Origin: a virus
DNA: 41,712 bases
Virus record (IMG/VR): IMGVR_UViG_3300021368_000689
Location: 1-41,712 of that record
Direction: 5' to 3' (one strand)
The notes under the pieces are model-generated. The model saw only the letters and a list, made by a program, of their open reading frames with translations. It did no database searches and was not told the DNA's origin. Below, piece after piece: positions 31,301-40,464 of this stretch (the first letter of the stretch is position 1; the number at the start of each line of letters is the position of its first letter). The position numbers were made by a program, and so were the translations under genes.

Positions 31301-34300
31301 ATTATTAAGCATTGAAGGTCCGTATAGTGAGCCAATATCTGCATTATATGGTGCATTAAAATTTAATATAGACAATCAGTATGGTCAGCTTGATGGTATA
31401 AGACAAGTACCAATGAGAGGATGTGTAGAAAGAATAGATTTTACATTACCGGATGCATATAAGTACACAAGCAAACCTATTTTTGGAGGTGATGTATTTA
31501 TTGCTAGATATACTGAAAAATGTATAATGCCAATTTTTACAGACTACTTAATGGGTCAGTATGATGGTTATCCTTATGATTATTTTAAAAGATATAATCT
31601 ACCATATCCTAGATTCTGGATTAATAGTAGAAAGTTTGATATGGCAGGAATGGCAGCAACTGTATCAAGTTTAGGATTAAATCAAGTTTTTGGTACAGGT
31701 CCTCTTGATCAAGCTACAGTTCCTAATGAAATGTATTATTTAGATAGAGGAGACACTTGTGGTTGGGGATTATTATCATTTATGGGTGATGAATTAAATA
31801 GTGCATTTGCAATGAACCATGCATATATGTATTCTCATATTAATGGTATTAATGATTTTTATGTAGAGTCAGAAATTAATTTACCTTATAGAGATTATGA
31901 AGAACCTAAAGAAAGAAGATTTTATGAAACATATACATACAATGACTTAGGAGATTTATTTCATGCAGAAATTCAGAAGTATGATAATTTTTATAAATAT
32001 GATGAATCACTTAGCCCTTCAAAATTTGTTACACAAAATACTACGTTTGCACAGATACAGTCAAAGGAGTATGATCCAACTATTGCAGAAACATGCTTTA
32101 CATCATATCCAAAGAGACTTATATATTCTTTACAAGCTAATGAAGAAGATAAAAGGGATTATTGGAGACAATACTTATATGCAAACTACAAGGACTTTAA
32201 GAACAGAGTATCAGTTATAAAATCATATAGTAAGACGGGGGCAATAATGTTTTTCCCTTATCAGTCACCTCAGCTTTTGCAAGGTATTGATACTTTGAGA
32301 ACTGATGCTAACACAAAGATTACTATAGGTGATGGAGGCTTATTTAATCAGAAATTGCAAAATATAGTAAACTCTGATCTATCTAATGAGTATGGATCAT
32401 TAGAAAGCCACAGAGGTGTTATGAATACACCTGCTGGTTTATTTTATATTTCACAAGCTCAAGGTAAGATCTTCCAATTTACACCAGCAAAAGGTTTAGA
32501 AGCAATATCTAATGCTGGTATGAAGTGGTGGTTTAATAAATACTTACCATCTAGATTTATAAGACAATTCCCTGAATCAGAAGAAACAGAATGGGCAGAC
32601 AACCCTGTAGTTGGTGTTGGTTGTCAAGTAATCTATGATCCAAATGATGACATAGTTTACTTTATGAAAAAAGACTATTCTTTAAAACCAGAATGGATTG
32701 CAAATGCAACATTTACAGATAGAGCAGTTAAACCTATATCTATAGACACAGGATTACCAAAACCAATATTAGTAGACATAGGAGATCCTATATACTTTAA
32801 TGATTGCTCTTGGACAGTAAGTTATGACCCTAAAGCAAAAGCATGGATATCATTTCATGATTGGCATCCTGAGTTTGCTTTACCTAGCATTAATCATTTC
32901 TTTACTACTAAGACAATAGATAGTCAAGTACCAATTTGTCCACCAGGATATAGTTTTAATCCTACAACTGGACTATGTGAGTTTATTCAAAATATACAAG
33001 AGCCTGCGGATATATTAGTAGAAGAAATAGCAGCAACAATTAGTGGTGGTCCACAGAACTGTTTGCTAGATATTGTTATTGCACTTGATTCTTCAGGTAG
33101 TACTAATAGTGGATGTAATGGTAATAATCCTAATTATACACCAATGGTATTTGACGCAACAGGAGCTCAAGTACCTGGTACAGGTGTTCTTGGAAACAAT
33201 TGTAGATCATCAGCAGAATTAAGATGGTTAGATGTATTTTTAAATAATCCATTGATAAATGATGCTTTAGATGCAGGCTCAATGCAAATTGGTTTTACAA
33301 ATTGGGCTACTAATTCAAATCAATATCTTGTAAATAATACATCTTTATATACTGGTGTTGGCGGTGGAGGTACATGGAATAATGGAGTAGACAGCGTTTC
33401 AATAATTAATTGGTATACTGCTAATTGGAATGTACCAAACCCTAATAATACAAGTGCTAATAATGCACTTGGAACAGCATCACCAACATCAGGAAATGGA
33501 GCATTATCTTTATTAAACAATAAAACTCAATCTCAATTATCTGCTAGTTATCCTGCAAGGTCACAAGATTCAACATTTAAACAAATAGTAATTTGTATAA
33601 CTGATGGTACTAACGGTACTGCACCAAACCCTGCTGTCAGTCAATTTCAAACTCCATTAGCTGGTGGAGCTAATAATGGTGCTTGGGCTAATGCTAATTT
33701 AGGTGATCCTAATAAACAAGAAATATGGGGAGGTTTTGTAGGTAATGGTGATAATGGTATACCTGGTAATGCAGCATTACTAAACTCTATTAGTGGTACA
33801 ACTTATTCACAACCTGGAGTACCTTCTGCTCCATTTCAGTTTACAACAGATGCTTTAGACTCTGCAGGATTGGATGCAACTGCAAATGCAATTGCTGGTG
33901 CGGTTTGTGATATACCATTTACTTGCTCATGTCCGGCTGGATATGAATTAATTTATGTAGGAGCAAATGGATTTAACGATGCTGTAACTGGTGTGTGTGA
34001 TGATTTAACTCCACCAGTATGTAGAAAAGCATCTTGTAGCTGTCCACCTCCTCCTACAAACTTTACAAGTACATTAATAGGAACGTGTCCTGATACTTTA
34101 CCTGAGTTAGCTTATATAGGTGATCCAAACTGGGTAGACCCTACACCACCTATATGTGATTACTACTATGCAGATACAGTAATACCTAACTATAGAGTTG
34201 GTTCATTCTGGAGACATAATGTAAGATGTGACTTGTTTGCTAACTATTATGGTGTTAGCTATCCTTGGGAAATAGAATTAATTTCTAATACTGGTCAAGC

Positions 34301-34817
34301 TGTCAATACAATTAGAAGTATAGAGTATCAATTAGAAACGTATGTATACAAAGGTGAGCCAGAGTATAACATGTGTGGTGGTGATAAATGGGAAGATTTA
34401 CTATTTAATTTTGATAGAGCTATTATTTATAATAATGATCAAGTATCAGGTTTATTAAATATTACATCACAACCATTTAATGATCCATGGGGTGAATTGC
34501 AATATCCTATTATTGCACCTAACAGCATGACAATATTAGCATCTAAAGTAGAACACAAATTTAGATTTAATCAGTTCTGGGATATTACAAATGATAGAGG
34601 TGAGTTTAGCAATGCAGAACAATCTGTGTTTGATACACAATGTAATGGTTACATAAGACCACTTAATGCAACTAACCTAGATTACTTTAAACCAGAGACA
34701 CAGCGTAAGAAGTTTAGACATTATTCTAATCACGTTCTTTTAAGAAGACAAGAATCAGGAGATAGAAAAATGTTACTAAGATTAGAGAATACTAAGTTAT
34801 TACTATCAATGAGATAA
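28308..34817 (+). CDS. Giant muzzle/tail-hub-like protein with internal VWA domain
   Basis: The protein has 2169 residues. The N-terminal NSFTKGMNKDITPSFEPNTS (about 27-46), then WYHAVNAANNSADGDIGVIG, matches the start of muzzle or tail-hub proteins of crAss-like phages. The first ~1550 residues are repetitive beta-rich sequence plausible for a large propeller-like body, with Gly-rich insertions near 735-880. A VWA domain spans ~1585-1865, with D1594-x-S1596-x-S1598 (ALDSSGS) and CITDG (D1766). Cys-rich turns (CPAGYELIYVGANG, CSCPPPP) follow it. The C-terminal ~280 residues return to structural beta sequence ending in a basic helix. In the family this protein closes the tail tip. The VWA insertion probably binds a ligand outside the tip, which is an inference. 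The next gene overlaps by 1 bp. Confidence 0.8.
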   Translation: MAKKKSTKANNTNKQRAAKTSSSVSTNSFTKGMNKDITPSFEPNTSWYHAVNAANNSADGDIGVIGNEPANLQCGVIPYTVIGAIHRYGDEWIVYSTDDISSEIGRFDDSECKYETIVNDPCLNFNRKFLITGAAKENFDCSWQVYWDDGNNPSRSMNIDDVPYLQDIISAPGDPCIEYQDTPFLDCEKIRLHPLVDTPCIQLTKATDGGTILNGAYQVFIAYTENSQVISDYIGISNIQTIWSHEGSNGSLDVKFDGLDKDYFYFDLVLLIRQQGQIYTKKIGNYSTETKFVNIDYIDSSLTSVSFEELFRQSPAYEKSEAMYVVNDYLIRQGPTEQFDFNYQPLANNIITNWVVNEVSQEYYIQSGNKIGFMRDEQYAFFIRWIYNTGERSFSYHIPGRAPQNYTLPNGNVVDERDNIFGTNTIDPAGDPVFKVYNTGTIDSLVTEIQPDGSTVIARGKMGYWESTEKYPDKKPEVWGDLCGEFIRHHKMPNEMIGPQLHITDGSDTGIRILGVEFSNIERPKFNDGTYIPNIVGYEILRGSRLGNKSILAKGMFKNMRKYTLPNADNLLGNAQGLYPNYPYNDLTPDVFHVAAKTELQPDGSIEVTKRKTKGCPSGGPFNDFGDYPALTGHTEDVFTFHSPELMFTEPYLNAYESVFYGQISGQSNGYFTNSEGHPGFKLLRNISAILGGLVGVGYAIRNINGTPNTQAMPVQGINNAFPEWFINGKEQKGGGGNVTATVPPAVATAFLNSRSGGQISGDNNEKGGPAWTDANESIQDYVDAQGGGGGILGNFLDGLLDLFTGGISTLGDAAGLNKSTQQRLQEQALTNIEETARDPNGGLMGGGAQEGVRLDTSESNLAPLFKKAMALILMQKNIAVGGQEIIDLIYNLSSFRQHVLKYNSHGFFNAFTSGSLNNLFRVKNNASNYIGSSFQTFDNNQYKINNLFRPTTVAISTAQPIPSNYGVQDTSRFALGGRVLMNGTTQTNWNGKSDEDRLLSIEGPYSEPISALYGALKFNIDNQYGQLDGIRQVPMRGCVERIDFTLPDAYKYTSKPIFGGDVFIARYTEKCIMPIFTDYLMGQYDGYPYDYFKRYNLPYPRFWINSRKFDMAGMAATVSSLGLNQVFGTGPLDQATVPNEMYYLDRGDTCGWGLLSFMGDELNSAFAMNHAYMYSHINGINDFYVESEINLPYRDYEEPKERRFYETYTYNDLGDLFHAEIQKYDNFYKYDESLSPSKFVTQNTTFAQIQSKEYDPTIAETCFTSYPKRLIYSLQANEEDKRDYWRQYLYANYKDFKNRVSVIKSYSKTGAIMFFPYQSPQLLQGIDTLRTDANTKITIGDGGLFNQKLQNIVNSDLSNEYGSLESHRGVMNTPAGLFYISQAQGKIFQFTPAKGLEAISNAGMKWWFNKYLPSRFIRQFPESEETEWADNPVVGVGCQVIYDPNDDIVYFMKKDYSLKPEWIANATFTDRAVKPISIDTGLPKPILVDIGDPIYFNDCSWTVSYDPKAKAWISFHDWHPEFALPSINHFFTTKTIDSQVPICPPGYSFNPTTGLCEFIQNIQEPADILVEEIAATISGGPQNCLLDIVIALDSSGSTNSGCNGNNPNYTPMVFDATGAQVPGTGVLGNNCRSSAELRWLDVFLNNPLINDALDAGSMQIGFTNWATNSNQYLVNNTSLYTGVGGGGTWNNGVDSVSIINWYTANWNVPNPNNTSANNALGTASPTSGNGALSLLNNKTQSQLSASYPARSQDSTFKQIVICITDGTNGTAPNPAVSQFQTPLAGGANNGAWANANLGDPNKQEIWGGFVGNGDNGIPGNAALLNSISGTTYSQPGVPSAPFQFTTDALDSAGLDATANAIAGAVCDIPFTCSCPAGYELIYVGANGFNDAVTGVCDDLTPPVCRKASCSCPPPPTNFTSTLIGTCPDTLPELAYIGDPNWVDPTPPICDYYYADTVIPNYRVGSFWRHNVRCDLFANYYGVSYPWEIELISNTGQAVNTIRSIEYQLETYVYKGEPEYNMCGGDKWEDLLFNFDRAIIYNNDQVSGLLNITSQPFNDPWGELQYPIIAPNSMTILASKVEHKFRFNQFWDITNDRGEFSNAEQSVFDTQCNGYIRPLNATNLDYFKPETQRKKFRHYSNHVLLRRQESGDRKMLLRLENTKLLLSMR

Positions 34818-37800
34818 TGAAGAAGAAGTTTACAACAATAGAATCAAGAGGGTTGCCTGGAGGACCAAATGAACAGTTTACATACATCACTGGTGTGTTC
34901 TCTATGGATGGATATAAGTCAGATAGTCCTGATGTAAACAACCCTTTTAATATTATACCTTCAGGTGATATAACTATGAAAGGTGTAGACTTTCCTGTTA
35001 TGGGTATAGATAACTTAGGTAACAGCAAGATGATGGAGCCAGGTAAAGACTATGAGTTTCCTGGTGATATGGTATTTGAAGTACCAGCAATGAAGCTTGG
35101 TGGTGGAGGCAGATGCTGGCCAGGATTTACACCTGTTCCAGGAAAAAAAGCATATAGTAAAGGAAGTTGTAAGAGAGCCTCAGACGGTATGGAATTACCT
35201 ATGGCACAGAAAGGAATGTTTGATTTTGATTTTAGTGATGTTAAAGAAGATATTAGATCTATAGGTGATTATATGCAGGGTAAACAAGGTTTTGTACCAG
35301 ATATACTTACTGATAACAAACCCACCAAGAAACAACTAAGAACAGTAGCATCTTATTTAAGCCCTAAAAACTGGGAGTATACTGGTAAACCTTTACCTAA
35401 TTATAATGAGTATAATAGTTTTGATGATGCTTTTGAAGCAGCAAGAAATGATTTAGGTAAACAACAATTCTTTTTATATGATGGTAAAAGACATACCACA
35501 AACTATAGAGGAGAAACAGCAGATCCAGAAACAAAAGAAATATTAAGAAGATTAAAAGAGGAACTTCCTCCTGAACAGTATGAAATATTTGAAGGTGTAT
35601 GGATACAATCACATCAACCTAATTTGTCAACAGAAGCTGACACAAAAGATTTTTATGTACCGTTTTCTCCAGCAGGGATTGGTTTTGATGATTTACCTGA
35701 TACAAGCAAAGGAAGAAGACCTCATGTAAATGTATTAGATCAAAATGAAACAGTTTATCAAAGAAAGTATGATAATCCAGAATACCAAGCATTAAAATTT
35801 TTAGATGAGCTTGTTCATAGTATACAACTAAAGGATAAAGGAACTGCTGAGATGCTTAAAGATTTAATTCTAGACTCTTCTATGCACGGTTCACACGGAG
35901 CTTATTCTACAGAAGGTACAATGGAAAATGAAGCACATAAAAAAATGTATCCTGAATTAAGAGATTATTTTTTAGGTATTGGTGAAAAACCTGATTTTTT
36001 AAATAAATCACAAGAAGGTGGAGCTACTATATCCCAATATGAAGAACCAGCATGGTATGAAAAAGCAGTTGATTATTTAGCAAGTCCTATGACAGCTTTA
36101 GGTTATACTGCTAGAAATCAAGATTTACCAGATAGCTTGCCCATTAATGTAGAGAATAGAAACACATTTGATAGTATTATTGATGCAGTTAATCCATTTG
36201 CTTGGGCAAAGTATGCAGCATCTGCAAAACGTAATGTAGATCAAGGGGAATACCTTGATGCAGGATTTGATGCATTAGGTGCTATTCCAATTGTTCCTGC
36301 ATGGTTAGCAAAAGGAAAGAATGTAGCTAAAAATTTACCACTAGATAAACTTGATGATTTAGTTGAAGTAGTTACTACAAATGGGTCAGTAAAAAAGATA
36401 CCAAGGAAAGATGCCATAAAATTAAATAGAGTTGAAGATGCTAATGTAAGTAATACATCTTTTAGTAATTATGAAGATGGAAACTGGTTTGCAGATGAAC
36501 TAAGTGAGTTTTATGTTAATAGAACAAAAAGTGCTGTGGGTCCTGTTGATTCAAAGTATGATCATATAACGAGGTATCTTTATCCAGAAGACCCTAGAAG
36601 ATTAATAACAATGTACATGGATCCATCAGATGCTAAAAACTTTAATGTAGCTAAAGGTACAGCAACTGAACGAGCACTAAACATGAGTGGTGGTATGGGT
36701 AATATGCCACATCCAAAAGAATATGTTATTCCTCCTGCTCTTGTTAAACAAATAAGAGAAACTGGTAAAATTCCAGGTGCTTCTACTTTTATAGGTGATG
36801 CTGATCAAGTTATGAAAAATTTGTCTGATTTTTATAAGAAGTATGGTGGGGATATTAGTGAATTAGATAAAAAGCAATTAGGAGGATTATTAAAACAATT
36901 AAAACCATATGCTAAAAAAGGACTTAAATATTTAGATGACTTTGTAAAAAATAACTTTAAGGAAGCAGACAATGCTAAAAATTTTGAATTTAAAACTTTA
37001 CCCGGCATTGAATCTAAACAATTAATAAAAGTTGTGGATGGTCAATTTAGTCAAATTGATTACCAACATCTTATTCCAACAGCAGATGAAATTGCAGATA
37101 TAGGTAAAAGAACTAGAGAAAGATTATTAACTGATAAGTTTATAAAAAATAATATGGAAGCTACTGGAAACAGTAGGGATGAGATTATAGGTTATGTTGA
37201 TGATTTTGTAAAAGAGTTTGAAAATTCTGTTCTTCAATTTGGTAAGTTAGCTCCTGATACTGGTGGTTTATATAGCAAAGGTAAAATTATTATAGATCCA
37301 ACTAATCCATATATTACTAAAAATAAAGTACTAGGAACTCTTGAACATGAAATAGAACACATGTTTAGTGATGTAGCAAGACAAGGAAGTGATTTGTACA
37401 AGCATCCAGTTTTTAAACTTGTTGACAGGACGGGAAGACCTGATGAAGCTCTAGTAAAAAATATAAGCCAACCTTTTGAACAACAGGTTAGATTTAGAAA
37501 AGCACTTAGTTGGTTAGAAAAAAATGCAGGTTTAAAACCAGGCGGGAATGTAACAGATGATCAAGTTAAAAAATTAACAGATGCAATAACAAATTGGTCT
37601 AAAGAAGCAGGTGAAGATTTTGCAGGCAAAGGTGGATTTGCTGATGTACAACATCTTTTTAGTAATCTAGATGCAAATCAGTTTTTAAAGGAAGGTCAGT
37701 ATCTACTGCCAAATGCAAAACAAACAGCAGATATAACCAAACCCAATGTGAGAAATGCAATAAAAGATATGTTAAATAAAACATATGCGGCTATACCAAT

Positions 37801-38524
37801 TGTAGGGGCAGGAACAGCTGCGGCAACACAAGAATATCAAGGTGGAGGAGAAAAGACTTTAAACTTTGATAATATCTTAGATTACATAGTTGATACTAGA
37901 GGTGGAGATAGAGATACTTGGGGAGCTGCTGCAGATACAATAGCTTTTCATGAATCTAGTCCATGGTATAGAATGGACCCAAGAGCAAGACAATACCCTA
38001 GTGGTCCTGGTAGAGGTTTATTTCAGTTTGAAGGTCCATCATTAGAAACGGCACAAAAAAGATATAAGAATATTGCTAAGGCCAAAAATTTTAATATTGA
38101 TCCTGCAATCTTAAATGTAAAGTCAGCAGATGAATTAACACCGGAACAGCAATATACTTTATTCTTTGCAAATTTAATTGAGTCAAAAGCAACATTAGCT
38201 GATTTTGCAAAAGGTGATTTAAGCTTAGAAGATTTGTGGTTGCAAGGACATAAAAATATAGAAAAACCTGGTGATAGGGCTTCTTTTTTAGAAAGTAAAA
38301 GTGCAGCAGAAAAAGAAGGTATCAAAGGTGGATATACATCATTTAAGCCTGGTGGTGAATTAAGTGTTTATGACGTATATAAAAAGTATGTAATGGGTGG
38401 TGCTAATGATGAAGCAAGTAAAGATATATATGATAGATTAAATAGAATACACTATATGGATGCAAAGAGCTCAGGAATGTCAGTACCTAACTACATTCTT
38501 ACACATATGATTAAGAGTTCTTAA
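34817..38524 (+). CDS. Multidomain cargo/ejection protein with zinc-peptidase motif and lytic-transglycosylase-like domain
   Basis: The protein has 1235 residues. The N-terminal ~130 residues (PSGDITMKGVDFPVMGIDNL, EPGKDYEFPGD) resemble leader regions of crAss-like cargo proteins. Residues ~150-390 form a domain containing FLDELVHSIQ (D330-E-L-V-H334), which looks like a zincin HExxH whose first His is Asp, with a later NEAH. A second region has LEHEIEHMFSD with an intact HExxH (H844-E-I-E-H848). The last ~230 residues begin near AADTIAFHESS (E1046, candidate catalytic Glu) with GRGLFQFEG, typical of lysozyme or lytic-transglycosylase folds. The protein would be ejected with DNA and open the peptidoglycan. 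GG-E segments occur at ~400, 1008 and 1177. Peptidase activity is unproven. Confidence 0.78.
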   Translation: MKKKFTTIESRGLPGGPNEQFTYITGVFSMDGYKSDSPDVNNPFNIIPSGDITMKGVDFPVMGIDNLGNSKMMEPGKDYEFPGDMVFEVPAMKLGGGGRCWPGFTPVPGKKAYSKGSCKRASDGMELPMAQKGMFDFDFSDVKEDIRSIGDYMQGKQGFVPDILTDNKPTKKQLRTVASYLSPKNWEYTGKPLPNYNEYNSFDDAFEAARNDLGKQQFFLYDGKRHTTNYRGETADPETKEILRRLKEELPPEQYEIFEGVWIQSHQPNLSTEADTKDFYVPFSPAGIGFDDLPDTSKGRRPHVNVLDQNETVYQRKYDNPEYQALKFLDELVHSIQLKDKGTAEMLKDLILDSSMHGSHGAYSTEGTMENEAHKKMYPELRDYFLGIGEKPDFLNKSQEGGATISQYEEPAWYEKAVDYLASPMTALGYTARNQDLPDSLPINVENRNTFDSIIDAVNPFAWAKYAASAKRNVDQGEYLDAGFDALGAIPIVPAWLAKGKNVAKNLPLDKLDDLVEVVTTNGSVKKIPRKDAIKLNRVEDANVSNTSFSNYEDGNWFADELSEFYVNRTKSAVGPVDSKYDHITRYLYPEDPRRLITMYMDPSDAKNFNVAKGTATERALNMSGGMGNMPHPKEYVIPPALVKQIRETGKIPGASTFIGDADQVMKNLSDFYKKYGGDISELDKKQLGGLLKQLKPYAKKGLKYLDDFVKNNFKEADNAKNFEFKTLPGIESKQLIKVVDGQFSQIDYQHLIPTADEIADIGKRTRERLLTDKFIKNNMEATGNSRDEIIGYVDDFVKEFENSVLQFGKLAPDTGGLYSKGKIIIDPTNPYITKNKVLGTLEHEIEHMFSDVARQGSDLYKHPVFKLVDRTGRPDEALVKNISQPFEQQVRFRKALSWLEKNAGLKPGGNVTDDQVKKLTDAITNWSKEAGEDFAGKGGFADVQHLFSNLDANQFLKEGQYLLPNAKQTADITKPNVRNAIKDMLNKTYAAIPIVGAGTAAATQEYQGGGEKTLNFDNILDYIVDTRGGDRDTWGAAADTIAFHESSPWYRMDPRARQYPSGPGRGLFQFEGPSLETAQKRYKNIAKAKNFNIDPAILNVKSADELTPEQQYTLFFANLIESKATLADFAKGDLSLEDLWLQGHKNIEKPGDRASFLESKSAAEKEGIKGGYTSFKPGGELSVYDVYKKYVMGGANDEASKDIYDRLNRIHYMDAKSSGMSVPNYILTHMIKSS

Positions 38525-38555
38525 ACCTTAAAAATTAGTGATTCTGGTTAATTAT

Positions 38556-38565
38556 TTGTATATTA
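38556..38565 (+). promoter_or_regulatory. TTGTATATTA promoter-like element
   Basis: This exact copy of the recurring decamer lies 13 bp before the ATG at 38579. Unlike most copies, no terminator hairpin precedes it, so it would be an internal promoter boosting the second and third cargo-like genes. Confidence 0.5.
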
Positions 38566-38578
38566 ATAATATAATATT

Positions 38579-40462
38579 ATGAGTGTGAATCTAAACAAAA
38601 TAAGTTTAAAACAGATGGGAGGAGAAGGTCAACCACAAGTTGATCCTCAAGTTATGGAGATATCCCAAACTATTAGTGCTTCCGTACAAGACGGTCAAAG
38701 CCCGCAAGATGTTGTTGCTATGCTTTTACAAAATCAAGTAGATCAACAACTTATTGCACAAGCTTTAATGATGGTTGGTATGGTAGAAGAAGACATCATG
38801 ACTTTATTTGAGCAAATAGAAAGAAGCACTCAACCATCAAAACCAGAAGAAGTTAATGCTAATCCTGAGCTACTTGCAAGGAATGAAAGCATTGCTGAGC
38901 AAGAAGAACAAGCTGCCCAACAAGATCCAATGATGGGGATGGCAGAATCTGGTATAGAAATAAAACCAGAAAACAAAGGTAAATTTACAGCATGGGCTAA
39001 GAAGCGTGGTATGACTGTAAAAGAAGCTTATAGAAAAGTATTAGCTAATAAAGATAAGTATCCACCATCTATAGTAAAGATGGCAAACTTTGCACGTAAT
39101 GCTTCTAAATGGAAAAAAGCTAAAGAAGGTATAGAGTTAAAAGGAAAGTTTGTAAATGGTGTTTATATACCAGATGAAGATGAAATAACTACAGCAGCTC
39201 TTACAAGTGAAGATGCATTAAAAGCAAACTTGGCTAGAAAAGATAGCTATTACATGAGAGATCCTCAACTTTCTGTTATGCCTGTTATGCCTCCAAAAAC
39301 AGTTAACCCATTGTTTGATATTATTTCTACAGTTGGAACTGTATATAATGATATTAAAGGAGAAACTTCTGATTGGGATGAATCAATGGCTGCATATAAA
39401 GCTGCTATACCAGGTTATTATAATTACAATGTAGATACCTCAAATGTTTATTCTGCAGAAAATCAAGCAAAAATCAAAGATTGGGCTGCTGCTCAAAAAC
39501 AAGAATGGGAGTATCAAACTGCTGAAAGTAAAGCAAGAGCTGATAAACAAGTTCAAAGTTATCTTGGTTCTGGTAATCCTACTTTTCAAGAATGGTTAGA
39601 AGATAACCCTGATGTAACAGATATAAATACAGCACAAGCAATGTATGATGCTGTCTATAAAAAATTATTTGGTGGTCAAATCTTACAAGGTGGTGGTCAA
39701 CCTTTTGTTGGTCCTCCAACTTTTGAACAATATCAAGCAGATCAAATGTTTGGGTCATCTGGTGTAGTTGTAGGTGATACACCTGAATTTGATGCTGATG
39801 CAGATGGTATACCTGATTATATAGATATTGACGGTGGACAAGGTACGGGTGTACCAGCTTATGGCACTGTAGATAGACCTGATGTAGATGCAATGTTTGG
39901 AGAGATTGAAACTCAACCAGATGTATCTATTGGATTAGGTGATGCTATAACAGGAGGTTTAGACGCATTAGGAGATAACCCATACTTTAGAGCAACTGCA
40001 TCTATACTTGGAGGAGTATCAGACATAGCAGGTTTAGGAAATAGATTATTTTTTGATAATAAACTATTCAATGAAGCAATGGATGAGCAAGAAACTAGGT
40101 CTGGAGCTGATTATAAATTTGCTACAAAAACTTCTGGAGCAAGAAGTAAAGGACAAAGAAGAGTATTAGATGGAGTTCTTGGTTCTGAAGCAGACAGAGT
40201 AACAGGTAACTACTTTGCTTTTGCAGGAAGCCCTTATAGTTTTACAGCTGAAGAGGGTGGTGAAACATTTAAACAACATATGATGTTTGATCCTAAAACA
40301 GGTAAAGGTTATAAAGCTAATGTACCAGCTGATCATGAGAGAATGGCTGAGATGGGATACTTACATAAAGATGAAATGAAACAAGGTGGTGAAGTAGTAG
40401 AATTATCACAAGATATGATAGCACAACTAATTGCAGCTGGTGCTGACATAGAAATATTATAA
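38579..40462 (+). CDS. Cargo-like virion protein 2
   Basis: The protein has 627 residues. The Gln-rich helical N-terminus is followed by KGKFTAWAKKRGMTVKEAYR (about 133-152) with NFARNASKW. I associate this basic motif with large virion proteins of many crAss-like and other Bacteroidetes phages. The middle includes Gly-rich linkers and an acidic DADADGIPDYIDIDGG stretch (~402-417), which looks like a calcium-binding thrombospondin-3-type repeat. The end carries EEGGETFKQHMMFD and KQGGEVVELSQDM. No enzymatic domain is visible. Its place between two other large cargo-like genes suggests packaging inside the head or tail and ejection with DNA; that is inferred. Confidence 0.75.
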   Translation: MSVNLNKISLKQMGGEGQPQVDPQVMEISQTISASVQDGQSPQDVVAMLLQNQVDQQLIAQALMMVGMVEEDIMTLFEQIERSTQPSKPEEVNANPELLARNESIAEQEEQAAQQDPMMGMAESGIEIKPENKGKFTAWAKKRGMTVKEAYRKVLANKDKYPPSIVKMANFARNASKWKKAKEGIELKGKFVNGVYIPDEDEITTAALTSEDALKANLARKDSYYMRDPQLSVMPVMPPKTVNPLFDIISTVGTVYNDIKGETSDWDESMAAYKAAIPGYYNYNVDTSNVYSAENQAKIKDWAAAQKQEWEYQTAESKARADKQVQSYLGSGNPTFQEWLEDNPDVTDINTAQAMYDAVYKKLFGGQILQGGGQPFVGPPTFEQYQADQMFGSSGVVVGDTPEFDADADGIPDYIDIDGGQGTGVPAYGTVDRPDVDAMFGEIETQPDVSIGLGDAITGGLDALGDNPYFRATASILGGVSDIAGLGNRLFFDNKLFNEAMDEQETRSGADYKFATKTSGARSKGQRRVLDGVLGSEADRVTGNYFAFAGSPYSFTAEEGGETFKQHMMFDPKTGKGYKANVPADHERMAEMGYLHKDEMKQGGEVVELSQDMIAQLIAAGADIEIL

Positions 40463-40464
40463 TT

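Noticed and set aside
28308-38524. Tape-measure protein among the giant genes
   Set aside because: The 2169- and 1235-residue proteins are beta-rich or multidomain and lack the long heptad helix and transmembrane stretches of tape measures. Their order fits muzzle and cargo proteins better.
39579-39893. 104-codon minus-strand frame rich in His, Gln and Leu
   Set aside because: It is the antisense of a Gly/Asp/Gln-rich stretch in cargo-like protein 2; it is low complexity and has no leader or neighbours on that strand.
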